This document shows positions 28,501-41,300 of a stretch of DNA of 64,000 nucleotides, piece after piece. A program made the translations under genes and the position numbers. Within the stretch, counting starts at the first letter, position 1; each line of letters starts with the position of its first letter. The DNA is taken from positions 30,359 through 94,358 of the forward strand of contig NW_026042810.1 in assembly GCF_023856365.1 (NCBI RefSeq), in the 5' to 3' direction. Source of the stretch: Brienomyrus brachyistius (taxonomy: Eukaryota; Chordata; Actinopteri; Osteoglossiformes; Mormyridae). A model generated the notes under the pieces. The model was not told where the DNA came from and ran no database searches. It saw only the letters and a program-made list of their open reading frames with translations.

Positions 28501-29885
28501 CATATTAGCATAGCATATTAGCATGGCATATTAGTATATTAGCATATTAGCATATTAGCATAGCATATTAGCATATTAGCATATTAGCATATTAGCATAT
28601 TAGCATATTAGCATATTAGCATAGCATATTAGCATGGCATATTAGTATATTAGCATATTAGCATATTAGCATAGCATATTAGCATATTAGCATATTAGCA
28701 TATTAGCATATTAGCATATTAGTATATTAGCATAGCATATTAGCATATTAGCATATTAGCATATTAGCATATTAGCATAGCTTAGCATATTAGCGTATTA
28801 AAATATTAGCATATTAGCATATTAACATATTAGCATAGCATATTAGCATATTAGCATATTAGCATATTAGCATATTAGCATATTAGCATATTAGCATAGC
28901 ATATTAGCATATTAGCATATTAGCATATTAGCATATTAGCATATTAGCATATTAGCATATTAGCATAGCATATTAGCATATTAGCATATTAGCATATTAG
29001 CATATTAGCATAGCGTGTTAGCGTATTAGCATATTAGCATATTAGCATAGCATATTAGCATATTAGCATATTAGCATATTAGCATATTAGCTTATTAGCA
29101 TATTAGCATATTAGCATAGCATATTAGCATATTAGCATATTAGCATATTAGCATATTAGCATATTAGCATAGCGTGTTAGCGTATTAGCATATTAGCATA
29201 TTAGCATAGCATATTAGCATATTAGCATATTAGCATATTAGCATATTAGCATAGCATATTAGCATATTAGCATATTAGCATATTAGCGTATTAGCATATT
29301 AGCATATTAGCATATTAGCATATTAGCATAGCATGTTAGCGTATTAGCATATTAGCATATTAGCATATTAGCATATTAGCATAGCATGTTAGCGTATTAG
29401 CATATTAGCATATTAGCATATTAGCATAGCATAACATATTAGCATATTATCATATTAGCATATTAGCATATTAGCATATTAGCATATTAGCATAGCATAT
29501 TAGCATATTAGCATATTAGCATATTAGCATATTAGCATATTAGCATAGCATATTAGCATATTAGCATATTAGCATATTAGCATATTAGCATAGCGTGTTA
29601 GTGTATTAGCATATTAGCATATTAGCATAGCATATTAGCATATTAGCATATTAGCATATTAGCATATTAGTATAGCATATTAGCATATTAGTATATTAGC
29701 ATATTAGCATATTAGCATATTAGCATAGCATATTAGCATATTAGCATATTAGCATATTAGCATATTGGCATAGCATATTAGCATATTAGCATATTAGCAT
29801 ATTAGCATAGCATATTAGCATATTAGCATATTAGCATATTAGCATATTAGCATATTAGCATATTAGCATAGCATGTTAGCGTATT
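25510..29885 (+). repeat. HOR3, short form, 4.4 kb
   Basis: Order: A 25510, E 26864, F 27445, then CATTGTATA about 28052 where other copies have CATTGCATA, CATGGCAT twice (about 28523 and 28634), B 28798, and directly the pre-A module to the next A at 29886. Landmarks H, C and D are absent, so this is the short cycle. The doubled CATGGCAT segment of about 111 bases is a local duplication within this copy. B here carries the TAACAT variant that marks the short path. Confidence 0.87.
28798..29885 (+). repeat. Short-path B to A module, first copy
   Basis: A module of about 1.1 kb returning from B to A, with copies at 28798-29885, 38308-39435 and 51178-52287. Its second half, without B, also precedes A at about 24600-25509. 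Inside, in order: GCGTGTTAGCG, GCTTATT (about 29090, 38600, 51470), a second GCGTGTTAGCG, a lone GCGTATT, two CATGTTAGCG units, CATAACAT (about 29430, 38953, 51818), TTATCAT, GCGTGTTAGTG, then A. The order is the same in all copies. Confidence 0.88.
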
Positions 29886-32800
29886 AGGGTATTAGCATAT
29901 TAGCATAGCGTATTAGCGTATTAGCATATTAGCATATTAGCATAGAATATTAGCATATTAGCATATTAGCATATTAGCATAGCATATTAGCATATTAGCA
30001 TATTAGCATATTAGCATATTAGCATATTAGCATAGCATATTAGCATATTAGCATATTAGCATATTAGCATAGCGTGTTAATGTATTAGCATATTAGCATA
30101 TTAGCATATTAGCATATTAGTATATTAGCATATTAGCATAGCATATTAGCATATTAGCATATTAGCATATTAGCATATTAGCATAGCATATTAGCATATT
30201 AGCATATTAGCATATTAGCATATTAGCATATTAACATATTAGCATATTAGCATAGCATATTAGCATATTAGCATATTAGCATATTAGCATATTAGCATAG
30301 CATATTAGCATATTAGCATATTAGCATATTAGCATATTAGCATATTAGCATAGCATATTAGCATACTAGCATATTAGCATATTAGCATATTAGCATAGCA
30401 TGTTAGCGTATTAGCATATTAGTATATTAGCATATTAGCATATTAGCATATTAGCATATTAGCATATTAGCATATTAGTATATTAGCATATTAGCATATT
30501 AGCATATTAGCATAGCATATTAGCAAATTAGCATATTAGCATATTAGCATATTAGCATATTAGTATATTAGCATAGTATATTAGCATAGCATATTAGCAT
30601 ATTAGCATATTAGTATATTAGCATATTAGTATATTAGCATATTAGCATATTAGCATATTTGCATAGCATATTAGCATATTAGCATATTAGCATATTAGCA
30701 TAGCATATTAGCATATTAGCATATTAGTATATTAGCATATTAGCATATTAGCATATTAGCATAGCATATTAGCATATTAGCATATTAGCATATTAGCATA
30801 TTAGCATATTAGCATAGCATATTAGCATATTAGCATATTAGCATATTAGTATATTAGTATATTAGCATATTAGCATATTAGCATATTAGCATATTAGCAT
30901 ATTAGCATAGCATATTAGCATATTAGCATATTAGCATATTAGCATATTAGCATAGCATATTAGCATATTAGCATATTAGCATATTAGCATAGCATATTAG
31001 CATAGCATATTAGCATAGCATATTAGCATAGCATATTAGCATATTAGCATAGCATATTAGCATATTAGCATATTAGCATAGCATATTAGCATAGCATATT
31101 AGCATATTAGCATATTAGCATATTAGCATATTAGCATAGCATATTAGCATATTAGCATATTAGCATATTAGCATATTAGCATATTAGCATATTAGCATAG
31201 CATATTAGCATATTAGCATATTAGCATATTAGCATATTAGCGTATTAGCGTATTAGCATATTAGCATATTAGCATATTAGCATATTAGCATAGCATATTA
31301 GCATATTAGCATATTAGCATATTAGCATATTAGCATATTTGCATAGCATATTAGCATATTAGCATATTAGCATATTAGCATATTAGCATATTAGCATATT
31401 AGCATAGCATATTAGCATATTAGCATATTAGCATATTAGCATATTAGCATATTAGCATATTAGCATAGCGTGTTAGCATATTAGCATATTAGCATAGCAT
31501 ATTAGCATATTAGCATATTAGCATACTAGCATATTAGCATAGCATATTAGCATATTAGCATATTAGCATATTAGCATATTAGCATATTAGCATATTAGCA
31601 TATTAGCATAGCATATTAGCATATTAGCATATTAGCATATTAGCATATTAGCATAGCATATTAGCATATTAGCATATTAGCATATTAGCATATTAGCATA
31701 GCATATTAGCATATTAGCATATTAGCATATTATCATATTAGCATATTAGCATAGCGTGTTAGCGTATTAGCATATTAGCATATTAGCATAGCATATTAGC
31801 ATATTAGCATATTAGCATATTAGCATATTAGCATATTAGCATTGCATATTAGCACATTAGCATATTAGCATATTAGTATATTAGCATAGCATATTAGCAT
31901 ATTAGCATATTAGCATATTAGCATATTAGCATAGCATATTAGCATATTAGCATATTAGCATAGCATATTAGCATATTAGCATATTAGCATATTAGCATAT
32001 TAGCATAGCATATTAGCATATTAGCATATTAGCATATTAGCATATTAGCATAGCATATTAGCATATTAGCATATTAGCATAGCATATTAGCATATTAGCA
32101 TATTAGTATATTAGCATATTAGCATATTAGCATAGCATATTAGCATAGCGTGTTAGCGTATTAGCATATTAGCATATTAGCATATTAGCATAGCATATTA
32201 GCATATTAGCATAGCATATTAGCATATTAGCATAGCATATTAGCATATTAGCATATTAGCATATTAGCATATTAGCATATTAGCATATTAGCATATTAGC
32301 ATAGCGTGTTAGCATATTAGCGTATTAGCATATTAGCATATTAGCATATTAACATATTAGCATATTAGCATAGCATATTAGCATATTAGCATATTAGCAT
32401 ATTAGCATATTAGCATATTAGCATAGCATATTAGCATATTAGCATATTAGCATATTAGCATATTAGCATATTAGCATATTAGCATATTAGCATATTAGCA
32501 TATTAGCATTGCATATTAGCATATTAGCATATTAGCATATTAGCATATTAGCATAGCATATTAGCATATTAGCATATTAGCATATTAGCATATTAACATA
32601 TTAGCATATTAGCATATTAGCATAGCATATTAGCATATTAGCATATTAGCATATTAGCATATTAGCATATTAGCATAGCATATTAGCATATTAGCATATT
32701 AGCATATTAGCATAGCGTGTTAGTGTATTAGCATATTAGCATATTAGCATATTAGCATATTAGCATAGCATATTAGCATATTAGCATATTAGCATATTAG

Positions 32801-35300
32801 CATATTAGCATATTAGCATATTAGCATAGCATATTAGCATATTAGCATATTAGCATATTAGCATATTAGCATATTAGCATATTAGCATATTAGCATAGCA
32901 TATTAGCATATTAGCATAGCATATTAGCATATTAGCTTAGCATATTAGCATATTAGCATATTAGCATATTAGCATAGCATATTAGCATGGCATATTAGTA
33001 TATTAGCATATTAGCATATTAGCATAGCATATTAGCATATTAGCATATTAGCATATTAGCATATTAGCATATTAGTATATTAGCATAGCATATTAGCATA
33101 TTAGCATATTAGCATATTAGCATATTAGCATATTAGCATAGCTTAGCATATTAGCGTATTAAAATATTAGCATATTAGCATATTAGCATATTAGCATATT
33201 AGCATATTAGCATAGCATATTAGCATATTAGCATATTAGCATATTAGCATATTAGCATATTAGCATATTAGCATATTAGCATAGCATATTAGCTTAGCAT
33301 ATTAGCATATTAGCATATTAGCATATTAGCATATTAGCATATCAGCATATTAGCATATTAGCATAGCATATTAGCATATTAGCATATTAGCATATTAGTA
33401 TATTAGCATATTAGCATATTAGCATAGCATATTAGCATATTAATATATTAGCATATTAGCATATTAGCATATTAGCATAGCGTGTTAGTGTATTAGCATA
33501 TTAGCATATTAGCATAGTATATTAGCATATTAGCATATTAGCATATTAGCATATTAGCATATTAGCATATTAGCATAGCATATTAGCATATTAGCATATT
33601 AGCATATTAGCATATTAGCATAGCATATTAGCATATTAGCATATTAGCATATTAGCATATTAGCATAGCATATTAACATATTAGCATATTAGCATATTAG
33701 CATATTAGCATAGCATATTAGCATATTAGCATATTAGCATATTAGCATAGCATATTAGCATATTAGCATATTAGCATATTAGCATATTAGCATAGCATAT
33801 TAGCATATTAGCATATTAGCATATTAGCATATTAGCATATTAGCATATTAGCATAGCATATTAGCATATTAGCATATTAGCATATTAGCATATTAGCATA
33901 TTAGCATATTAGCATATTAGCATAGCATATTAGCATATTAGCATATTAGCATATTAGCATAGCGTGTTAGCGTATTAGCATATTAGCATAGCATATTAGT
34001 ATATTAGCATATTAGCATATTAGTATAGCATATTAGCATATTAGCATATTAGCATATTAGCATATTAGCATAGCATATTAGCATATTAGCATATTAGCAT
34101 ATTAGCATATTAGCATATTAGCATATTAGCATAGCATATTAGCATATTAGCATATTAGCATATTAGCATATTAGCATATTAGCATATTAGCATAGCATAT
34201 TAGCATATTAGCATATTAGCATATTAGCATATTAGCATATTAGCATAGCATATTAGCATATTAGCATATTAGCATATTAGCATATTAGCATAGCGTGTTA
34301 GCGTATTAGCATATTAGCATATTAGCATAGCATATTAGCATATTAGCATAGCATATTAGCATATTAGCATAGCATATTAGCATATTAGCATAGCATATTA
34401 GCATATTAGCATATTAGCATATTAGCATATTAGCATATTAGCATAGCGTGTTAGCATATTAGCGTATTAGCATATTAGCATATTAGCATATTAGCATATT
34501 AGCATAGCATATTAGCATATTAGCATATTAGCATATTAGCATATTAGCATAGCATATTAGCATATTAGCATATTAGCATATTAGCATATTAGCATATTAG
34601 CATAGCGTGTTAGTGTATTAGCATATTAGCATATTAGCATAGCATATTAGCATATTAGCATATTAGTATATTAGCATATTAGCATATTAGCATAGCATAT
34701 TAGCATATTAGCATATTAGCATAGCATATTAGCATATCAGCATTTCAGCATATTAGCATAGCATATTAGCATATTAGCATATTAGCATATTAGCATATTA
34801 GCATAGCATATTAGCATATTAGCATATTAGCATATTAGCATATTAGCATAGCATATTAGCACATTAGCATATTAGCATATTAGCATATTAGCATAGCGTA
34901 TTAGCATATTAGCATATTAGCATAGCATATTAGCATATTAGCATATTAGCATATTAGCATATTAGCATATTAGCAAATTAGCATATTAGCATAGCATATT
35001 AGCATAGCATATTAGCATATTAGCATATTAGCAAATTAGCATATTAGCATATTAGCATAGCATATTAGCATATTAGCATATTAGCATATTAGCATAGCAT
35101 ATTAGCATATTAGCATATTAGCATATTAGCATATTAGCATATTAGCATATTAGCCTAGCATGTTAGCGTATTAGCATATTAGCATATTAGCATATTAGCA
35201 TATTAGCATATTAGCATATTAGCATAGCATATTAGTATATTAGCATATTAGCATATTAGTATATTAGCATATTAGCATATTAGCATATTAGCATAGCATA

Positions 35301-37390
35301 TTAGCATAATTAGCATATTAGCATAGCATATTAGCATATTAGCATATTAGCATATTAGCATAGCGTGTTAGCGTATTAGCATATTAGCATAGCATATTAG
35401 CATATTAGCATATTAGCATATTAGCATATTAGCATAGCATATTAGCATATTAGCATATTAGCATATTAGCATATTAGCATATTAGCATAGTATATTAGCA
35501 TATTAGCATATTACATTTAGCATATTAGCATATTAGCATATTAGGCTTATTAGCATAGCATATTAGCATATTAGCATATTAGCATATTAGCATATAGCAT
35601 ATTAGCATATTAGCATATTAGCATGCATATTAGCATATTAGCATAGCATATTAGCATATTAGCATAGCATATTAGCATATTAGCATATTAGCATATTAGC
35701 ATATTAGCATATTAGCATATTAGCATAGCATATTAGCATATTAGCATATTAGCATATTAATTTAGCATAGCATATTAGCATAGCTTAGCATATTAGCTAA
35801 TAGCTATAGCATATTAGCATATTAGCATAGCATATTAGCATATTAGCATATTAGCATATTAGCATATTAGCATATAAGCATATAGCATATTAGCATAGCG
35901 TGTAGTGTATTAGCATATTAGCATATTAGCATATTAGCATATTAGCATATTAGCATATTAGCATATTAGCATAGCTTTAGCATATTAGCTATTAGCATAT
36001 TAGCATATTAGCATATTAGCATATTAGCATATTAGCATATTAGCATATTAGCATGATTCGCATATTAGCATAATAGCATATTAGCATATTAGCATATTAG
36101 CATAGCATATTAGCCATATTAGCATATTAGCATATTAGCATATTAGCATATTAGCATAGCGTGTTAGTGTATTAGCATATTAGCATATTAGCATATTAGC
36201 ATATTAGCAATTAGTATATTAGCATAGCATATTTAGCATATTACATATTAGCATATTAGATCATATTAGCATTGCATATTAGCATATTAGCATATTAGCA
36301 TATTAGCATATTAGCATAGCATATTAGCATATTAGCATATTAGCATATTAAGCATATTAGCATATTAGCATATTAGCATCTTAGCATATTAGCATTAGCA
36401 TATTAGCATATTAGCATAGCATATTAGCATATTAGCATATTAGCATATTAGCATATTAGCATATTAGCATAGCATATTAGCATATTAGCATATTAGCATA
36501 TTAGCATATTAGCATATTAGCATAGCATAGCATATTAGCATATTAGCATAGCATATTAGCATATTAGCATATTAGCATATTAGCATAGCATATTAGGATA
36601 TTAGCATATTAGCATATTAGCATATTAGCATATTAGCATATTAGCATAGTATATTAGCATATTAGCATATTAGTATATTAGCATATTAGCATATTAGCAT
36701 ATTAGCATAGCATATTAGCATATTAGCATATTAGCATATTAGCATATTAGCTATTAGCGTATTAGCATATTAGCATATTAGCATATTAGCATATTAGCAT
36801 AGCATATTAGCATATTAGCATATTAGCATATTAGCATATTAGCATATTAGCATATTAGCATATTAGCATAGCATATTAGCATATTAGCATATTAGCATAT
36901 TAGCATATTAGCATATTAGCATATTAGCATATTAGCATAGCATATTAGCATATTAGCATATTAGCATATTAGCATATTAGCATAGCGTGTTAGTGTATTA
37001 GCATATTAGGCATATTAGCATAGCATATTAGCATATTAGCATATTAGCATATTAGCATATTTAGCATATTAGCATATTAGCATATAGCATATTAGCATAT
37101 TAGCATATTAGCATATTAGCATAGCATATTAGCATATTAGCATATTAGCATATTATAGCATATTAGCATATTAGCATATTAGCATATTAGCATATTAGCA
37201 TATTAACATATTAGCATAGCATATTAGCATATTAGCATATTAGCATATTAGGATATTAGGATATTAGCATATTAGCATATTAGCATATTAGCATAGCATA
37301 TTAGCATATTAGCATATTAGCATATTAGCATATTAGCATATTAGCATAGCATATTAGCATATTAGCATATTAGCATATTAGCATATAGCA
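35301..37390. other. Block dense in single-base indels (probable low-quality consensus)
   Basis: Over about 2.1 kb the 8/5 phase is broken roughly 25 times by one- to three-base insertions or deletions, for example CATAATTAG 35306, TTACATTTAG 35511, TTAGGCTTAT 35541, CATATAGCAT 35591, CATGCAT 35622, GCTAATAGCTATAGC 35796, CGTGTAGTG 35900, GCTTTAGC 35974, CATGATTCG 36052, GCCATATT 36113, GCAATTAG 36207, TTAAGC 36348, CATCTTAGC 36376, AGGCAT 37008, CATATTTAGC 37058, TATTATAGC 37151 and CATATAGC 37383. Elsewhere such slips are rare and scattered. The mosaic of HOR landmarks still runs through the block in order. Homopolymer-like single-base errors confined to one patch suggest low coverage or unpolished reads; a real diverged junction is the alternative. 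Confidence 0.8.
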
Positions 37391-38307
37391 TATTAGCATA
37401 TTAGCATAGCGTGTTAGCGTATTAGCATATTAGCATATTAGCATAGCATATTAGCATATTAGCATATTAGCATATTAGCATATTAGCATAGCGTGTTAGT
37501 GTATTAGCATATTAGCATATTAGCATAGCATATTAGCATATTAGCATATTAGCATATTAGCATATTAGCATATTAGCATAGCATATTAGCATATTAGCAT
37601 ATTAGCATATTAGTATATTAGCATATTAGCATATTAGCATAGCATATTAGCATATTAGCATATTAGCATATTAGCATAGCATATTAGCATATTAGCATAT
37701 TAGCATATTAGCATATTAGCATATTAGCATATTAGCATAGCATAGCATATTAGCATATTAGCATATTAGCATATTAGCATATTAGCATAGCATATTAGCA
37801 TATTAGCATATTAGCATATTAGCATATTAGCATAGCATATTAGCATATTAGCATATTAGCATATTAGCATAGCGTGTTAGTGTATTAGCATATTAGCATA
37901 TTAGCATATTAGCATATTAGCATAGCATATTAGCATATTAGCATATTAGCATATTAGCATATTAGCATATTAGCATATTAGCATAGCATATTAGCATATT
38001 AGCATATTAGCATATTAGCATATTAGCATATTAGCATAGCATATTAGCATATTAGCATAGCATATTAGCATATTAGCTTAGCATATTAGCATATTAGCAT
38101 ATTAGCATATTAGCATAGCATATTAGCATGGCATATTAGTATATTAGCATATTAGCATATTAGCATAGCATATTAGCATATTAGCATATTAGCATATTAG
38201 CATATTAGCATATTAGCATATTAGCATATTAGTATATTAGCATAGCATATTAGCATATTAGCATATTAGCATATTAGCATATTAGCATAGCTTAGCATAT
38301 TAGCGTA

Positions 38308-39435
38308 TTAAAATATTAGCATATTAGCATATTAACATATTAGCATAGCATATTAGCATATTAGCATATTAGCATATTAGCATATTAGCATATTAGCATA
38401 TTAGCATAGCATATTAGCATATTAGCATATTAGCATATTAGCATATTAGCATATTAGCATAGCATATTAGCATATTAGTATATTAGCATATTAGCATATT
38501 AGCATATTAGCATATTAGCATAGCGTGTTAGCGTATTAGCATATTAGCATATTAGCATAGCATATTAGCATATTAGCATATTAGCATATTAGCATATTAG
38601 CTTATTAGCATATTAGCATATTAGCATAGCATATTAGCATATTAGCATATTAGCATATTAGCATATTAGCATATTAGCATAGCGTGTTAGCGTATTAGCA
38701 TATTAGCATATTAGCATAGCATATTAGCATATTAGCATATTAGCATATTAGCATATTAGCATATTAGCATAGCATATTAGCATATTAGCATATTAGCATA
38801 TTAGCGTATTAGCATATTAGCATATTAGCATATTAGCATATTAGCATAGCATGTTAGCGTATTAGCATATTAGCATATTAGCATATTAGCATATTAGCAT
38901 AGCATGTTAGCGTATTAGCATATTAGCATATTAGCATATTAGCATATTAGCATAGCATAACATATTAGCATATTATCATATTAGCATATTAGCATATTAG
39001 CATATTAGCATATTAGCATATTAGCATAGCATATTAGCATATTAGCATATTAGCATATTAGCATATTAGCATATTAGCATAGCATATTAGCATATTAGCA
39101 TATTAGCATATTAGCATATTAGCATAGCGTGTTAGTGTATTAGCATATTAGCATATTAGCATAGCATATTAGCATATTAGCATATTAGCATATTAGCATA
39201 TTAGCATATTAGTATAGCATATTAGCATATTAGTATATTAGCATATTAGCATATTAGCATATTAGCATAGCATATTAGCATATTAGCATATTAGCATATT
39301 AGCATATTAGCATAGCATATTAGCATATTAGCATATTAGCATATTAGCATAGCATATTAGCATATTAGCATATTAGCATATTAGCATATTAGCATATTAG
39401 CATATTAGCATATTAGCATAGCATGTTAGCGTATT
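38308..39435 (+). repeat. Short-path B to A module, second copy
   Basis: Same order of variants as at 28798-29885, 1,128 bases long. It carries GTATATT near 38478, also seen at about 51348 in the third copy but not in the first, so the second and third copies look closer to each other. Confidence 0.86.
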
Positions 39436-39770
39436 AGGGTATTAGCATATTAGCATAGCGTATTAGCGTATTAGCATATTAGCATATTAGCATAGAATAT
39501 TAGCATATTAGCATATTAGCATATTAGCATAGCATATTAGCATATTAGCATATTAGCATATTAGCATATTAGCATAGCATATTAGCATATTAGCATATTA
39601 GCATATTAGCATAGCGTGTTAATGTATTAGCATATTAGCATATTAGCATATTAGCATATTAGCATATTAGCATATTAGCATAGCATATTAGCATATTAGC
39701 ATATTAGCATATTAGCATATTAGCATAGCATATTAGCATATTAGCATATTAGCATATTAGCATATTAGCA

Positions 39771-40210
39771 TATTAACATATTAGCATATTAGCATAGCAT
39801 ATTAGCATATTAGCATATTAGCATATTAGCATAGCATATTAGCATATTAGCATATTAGCATATTAGCATATTAGCATATTAGCATAGCATATTAGCATAC
39901 TAGCATATTAGCATATTAGCATATTAGCATAGCATGTTAGCGTATTAGCATATTAGTATATTAGCATATTAGCATATTAGCATATTAGCATATTAACATA
40001 TTAGCATATTAGCATAGCATATTAGCATATTAGCATATTAGCATATTAGCATAGCATATTAGCATATTAGCATATTAGCATATTAGCATATTAGCATATT
40101 AGCATAGCATATTAGCATACTAGCATATTAGCATATTAGCATATTAGCATAGCATGTTAGCGTATTAGCATATTAGTATATTAGCATATTAGCATATTAG
40201 CATATTAGCA
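39771..40210 (+). repeat. Exact 220-bp tandem duplication
   Basis: The 220 bases from 39771 (starting TATTAACATA) are repeated base for base from 39991. Each copy contains TTAACAT, a CATACTAGC unit (near 39897 and 40117), CATGTTAGCG (39934 and 40154) and a TAGTATATT unit. The identity runs a little further on both sides: to about 39738 on the left, where GCATA faces GTATA, and a few bases past 40210 on the right, where TTAGC faces TTAAC. HOR3, HOR4 and HOR6 have this segment once. It is either a very recent unequal exchange or an assembly error. Confidence 0.95.
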
Positions 40211-41220
40211 TATTAGCATATTAGCATATTAGTATATTAGCATATTAGCATATTAGCATATTAGCATAGCATATTAGCAAATTAGCATATTAGCATATTA
40301 GCATATTAGCATATTAGTATATTAGCATAGTATATTAGCATAGCATATTAGCATATTAGCATATTAGTATATTAGCATATTAGTATATTAGCATATTAGC
40401 ATATTAGCATATTTGCATAGCATATTAGCATATTAGCATATTAGCATATTAGCATAGCATATTAGCATATTAGCATATTAGTATATTAGCATATTAGCAT
40501 ATTAGCATATTAGCATAGCATATTAGCATATTAGCATATTAGCATATTAGCATATTAGCATATTAGCATAGCATATTAGCATATTAGCATATTAGCATAT
40601 TAGTATATTAGTATATTAGCATATTAGCATATTAGCATATTAGCATAGCATATTAGCATATTAGCATATTAGCATATTAGCATATTAGCATATTAGCATA
40701 TTAGCATATTAGCATATTAGCATAGCATATTAGCATATTAGCATATTAGCATATTAGCATAGCATATTAGCATAGCATATTAGCATAGCATATTAGCATA
40801 GCATATTAGCATATTAGCATAGCATATTAGCATATTAGCATATTAGCATAGCATATTAGCATAGCATATTAGCATATTAGCATATTAGCATATTAGCATA
40901 TTAGCATATTAGCATAGCATATTAGCATATTAGCATATTAGCATATTAGCATATTAGCATAGCATATTAGCATATTAGCATATTAGCGTATTAGCGTATT
41001 AGCGTATTAGCATATTAGCATATTAGCATATTAGCATATTAGCATATTAGCATAGCATATTAGCATATTAGCATATTAGCATATTAGCATATTAGCATAT
41101 TTGCATAGCATATTAGCATATTAGCATATTAGCATAGCATATTAGCATATTAGCATATTAGCATATTAGCATATTAGCATATTAGCATAGCATATTAGCA
41201 TATTAGCATATTAGCATATT

Positions 41221-41300
41221 AGCATAGCGTGTTAATGTATTAGCATATTAGCATATTAGCATATTAGCATATTAGCATATTAGCATATTAGCATAGCATA
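41221..41300 (+). repeat. Tract in HOR5 identical to the A+186 site
   Basis: At this position HOR1 to HOR4 have GCGTGTTAGC followed by ATATTAGC units (3999, 18915, 27081, 31468). HOR5 instead has GCGTGTTAATG at 41227, and HOR6 at 53869. The 80 bases 41221-41300 are identical to 2841-2920, the site that normally follows A by 186 bases, including the number of 8-mers before the next 5-mer. A copy-over from that site by conversion or unequal exchange explains it. Confidence 0.7.

Larger units (their letters stand above)
29886..39435 (+). repeat. HOR4, 9.5 kb
   Basis: Order: A 29886, E 31240 (two GCGTATTA units where the other copies have three), F 31840, B 33159 (long-path type), H 33340, C 34737, D 35154, then the indel-rich block about 35300-37390, TAGGAT about 36593, two adjacent AGGAT units about 37249, CATGGCAT about 38127, a second B at 38308 (short-path type) and the pre-A module to 39436. 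It thus contains one long and one short passage. GCTTAGC at about 33294 and TTAATATATT at about 33448 are shared with HOR5 and HOR6 and absent from HOR1 and HOR2. Confidence 0.87.

Noticed and set aside
35796..35812. GCTAAT on the plus strand as a sign of an inverted unit
   Set aside because: It arises from a missing base in GCATAATAG inside the indel-rich block; neighbouring units keep the usual orientation.
35301..37390. Indel-rich block as a decayed insertion or boundary of a different element
   Set aside because: Every piece is still recognisable as the same unit, and HOR landmarks continue in order through it; the differences are single-base slips.
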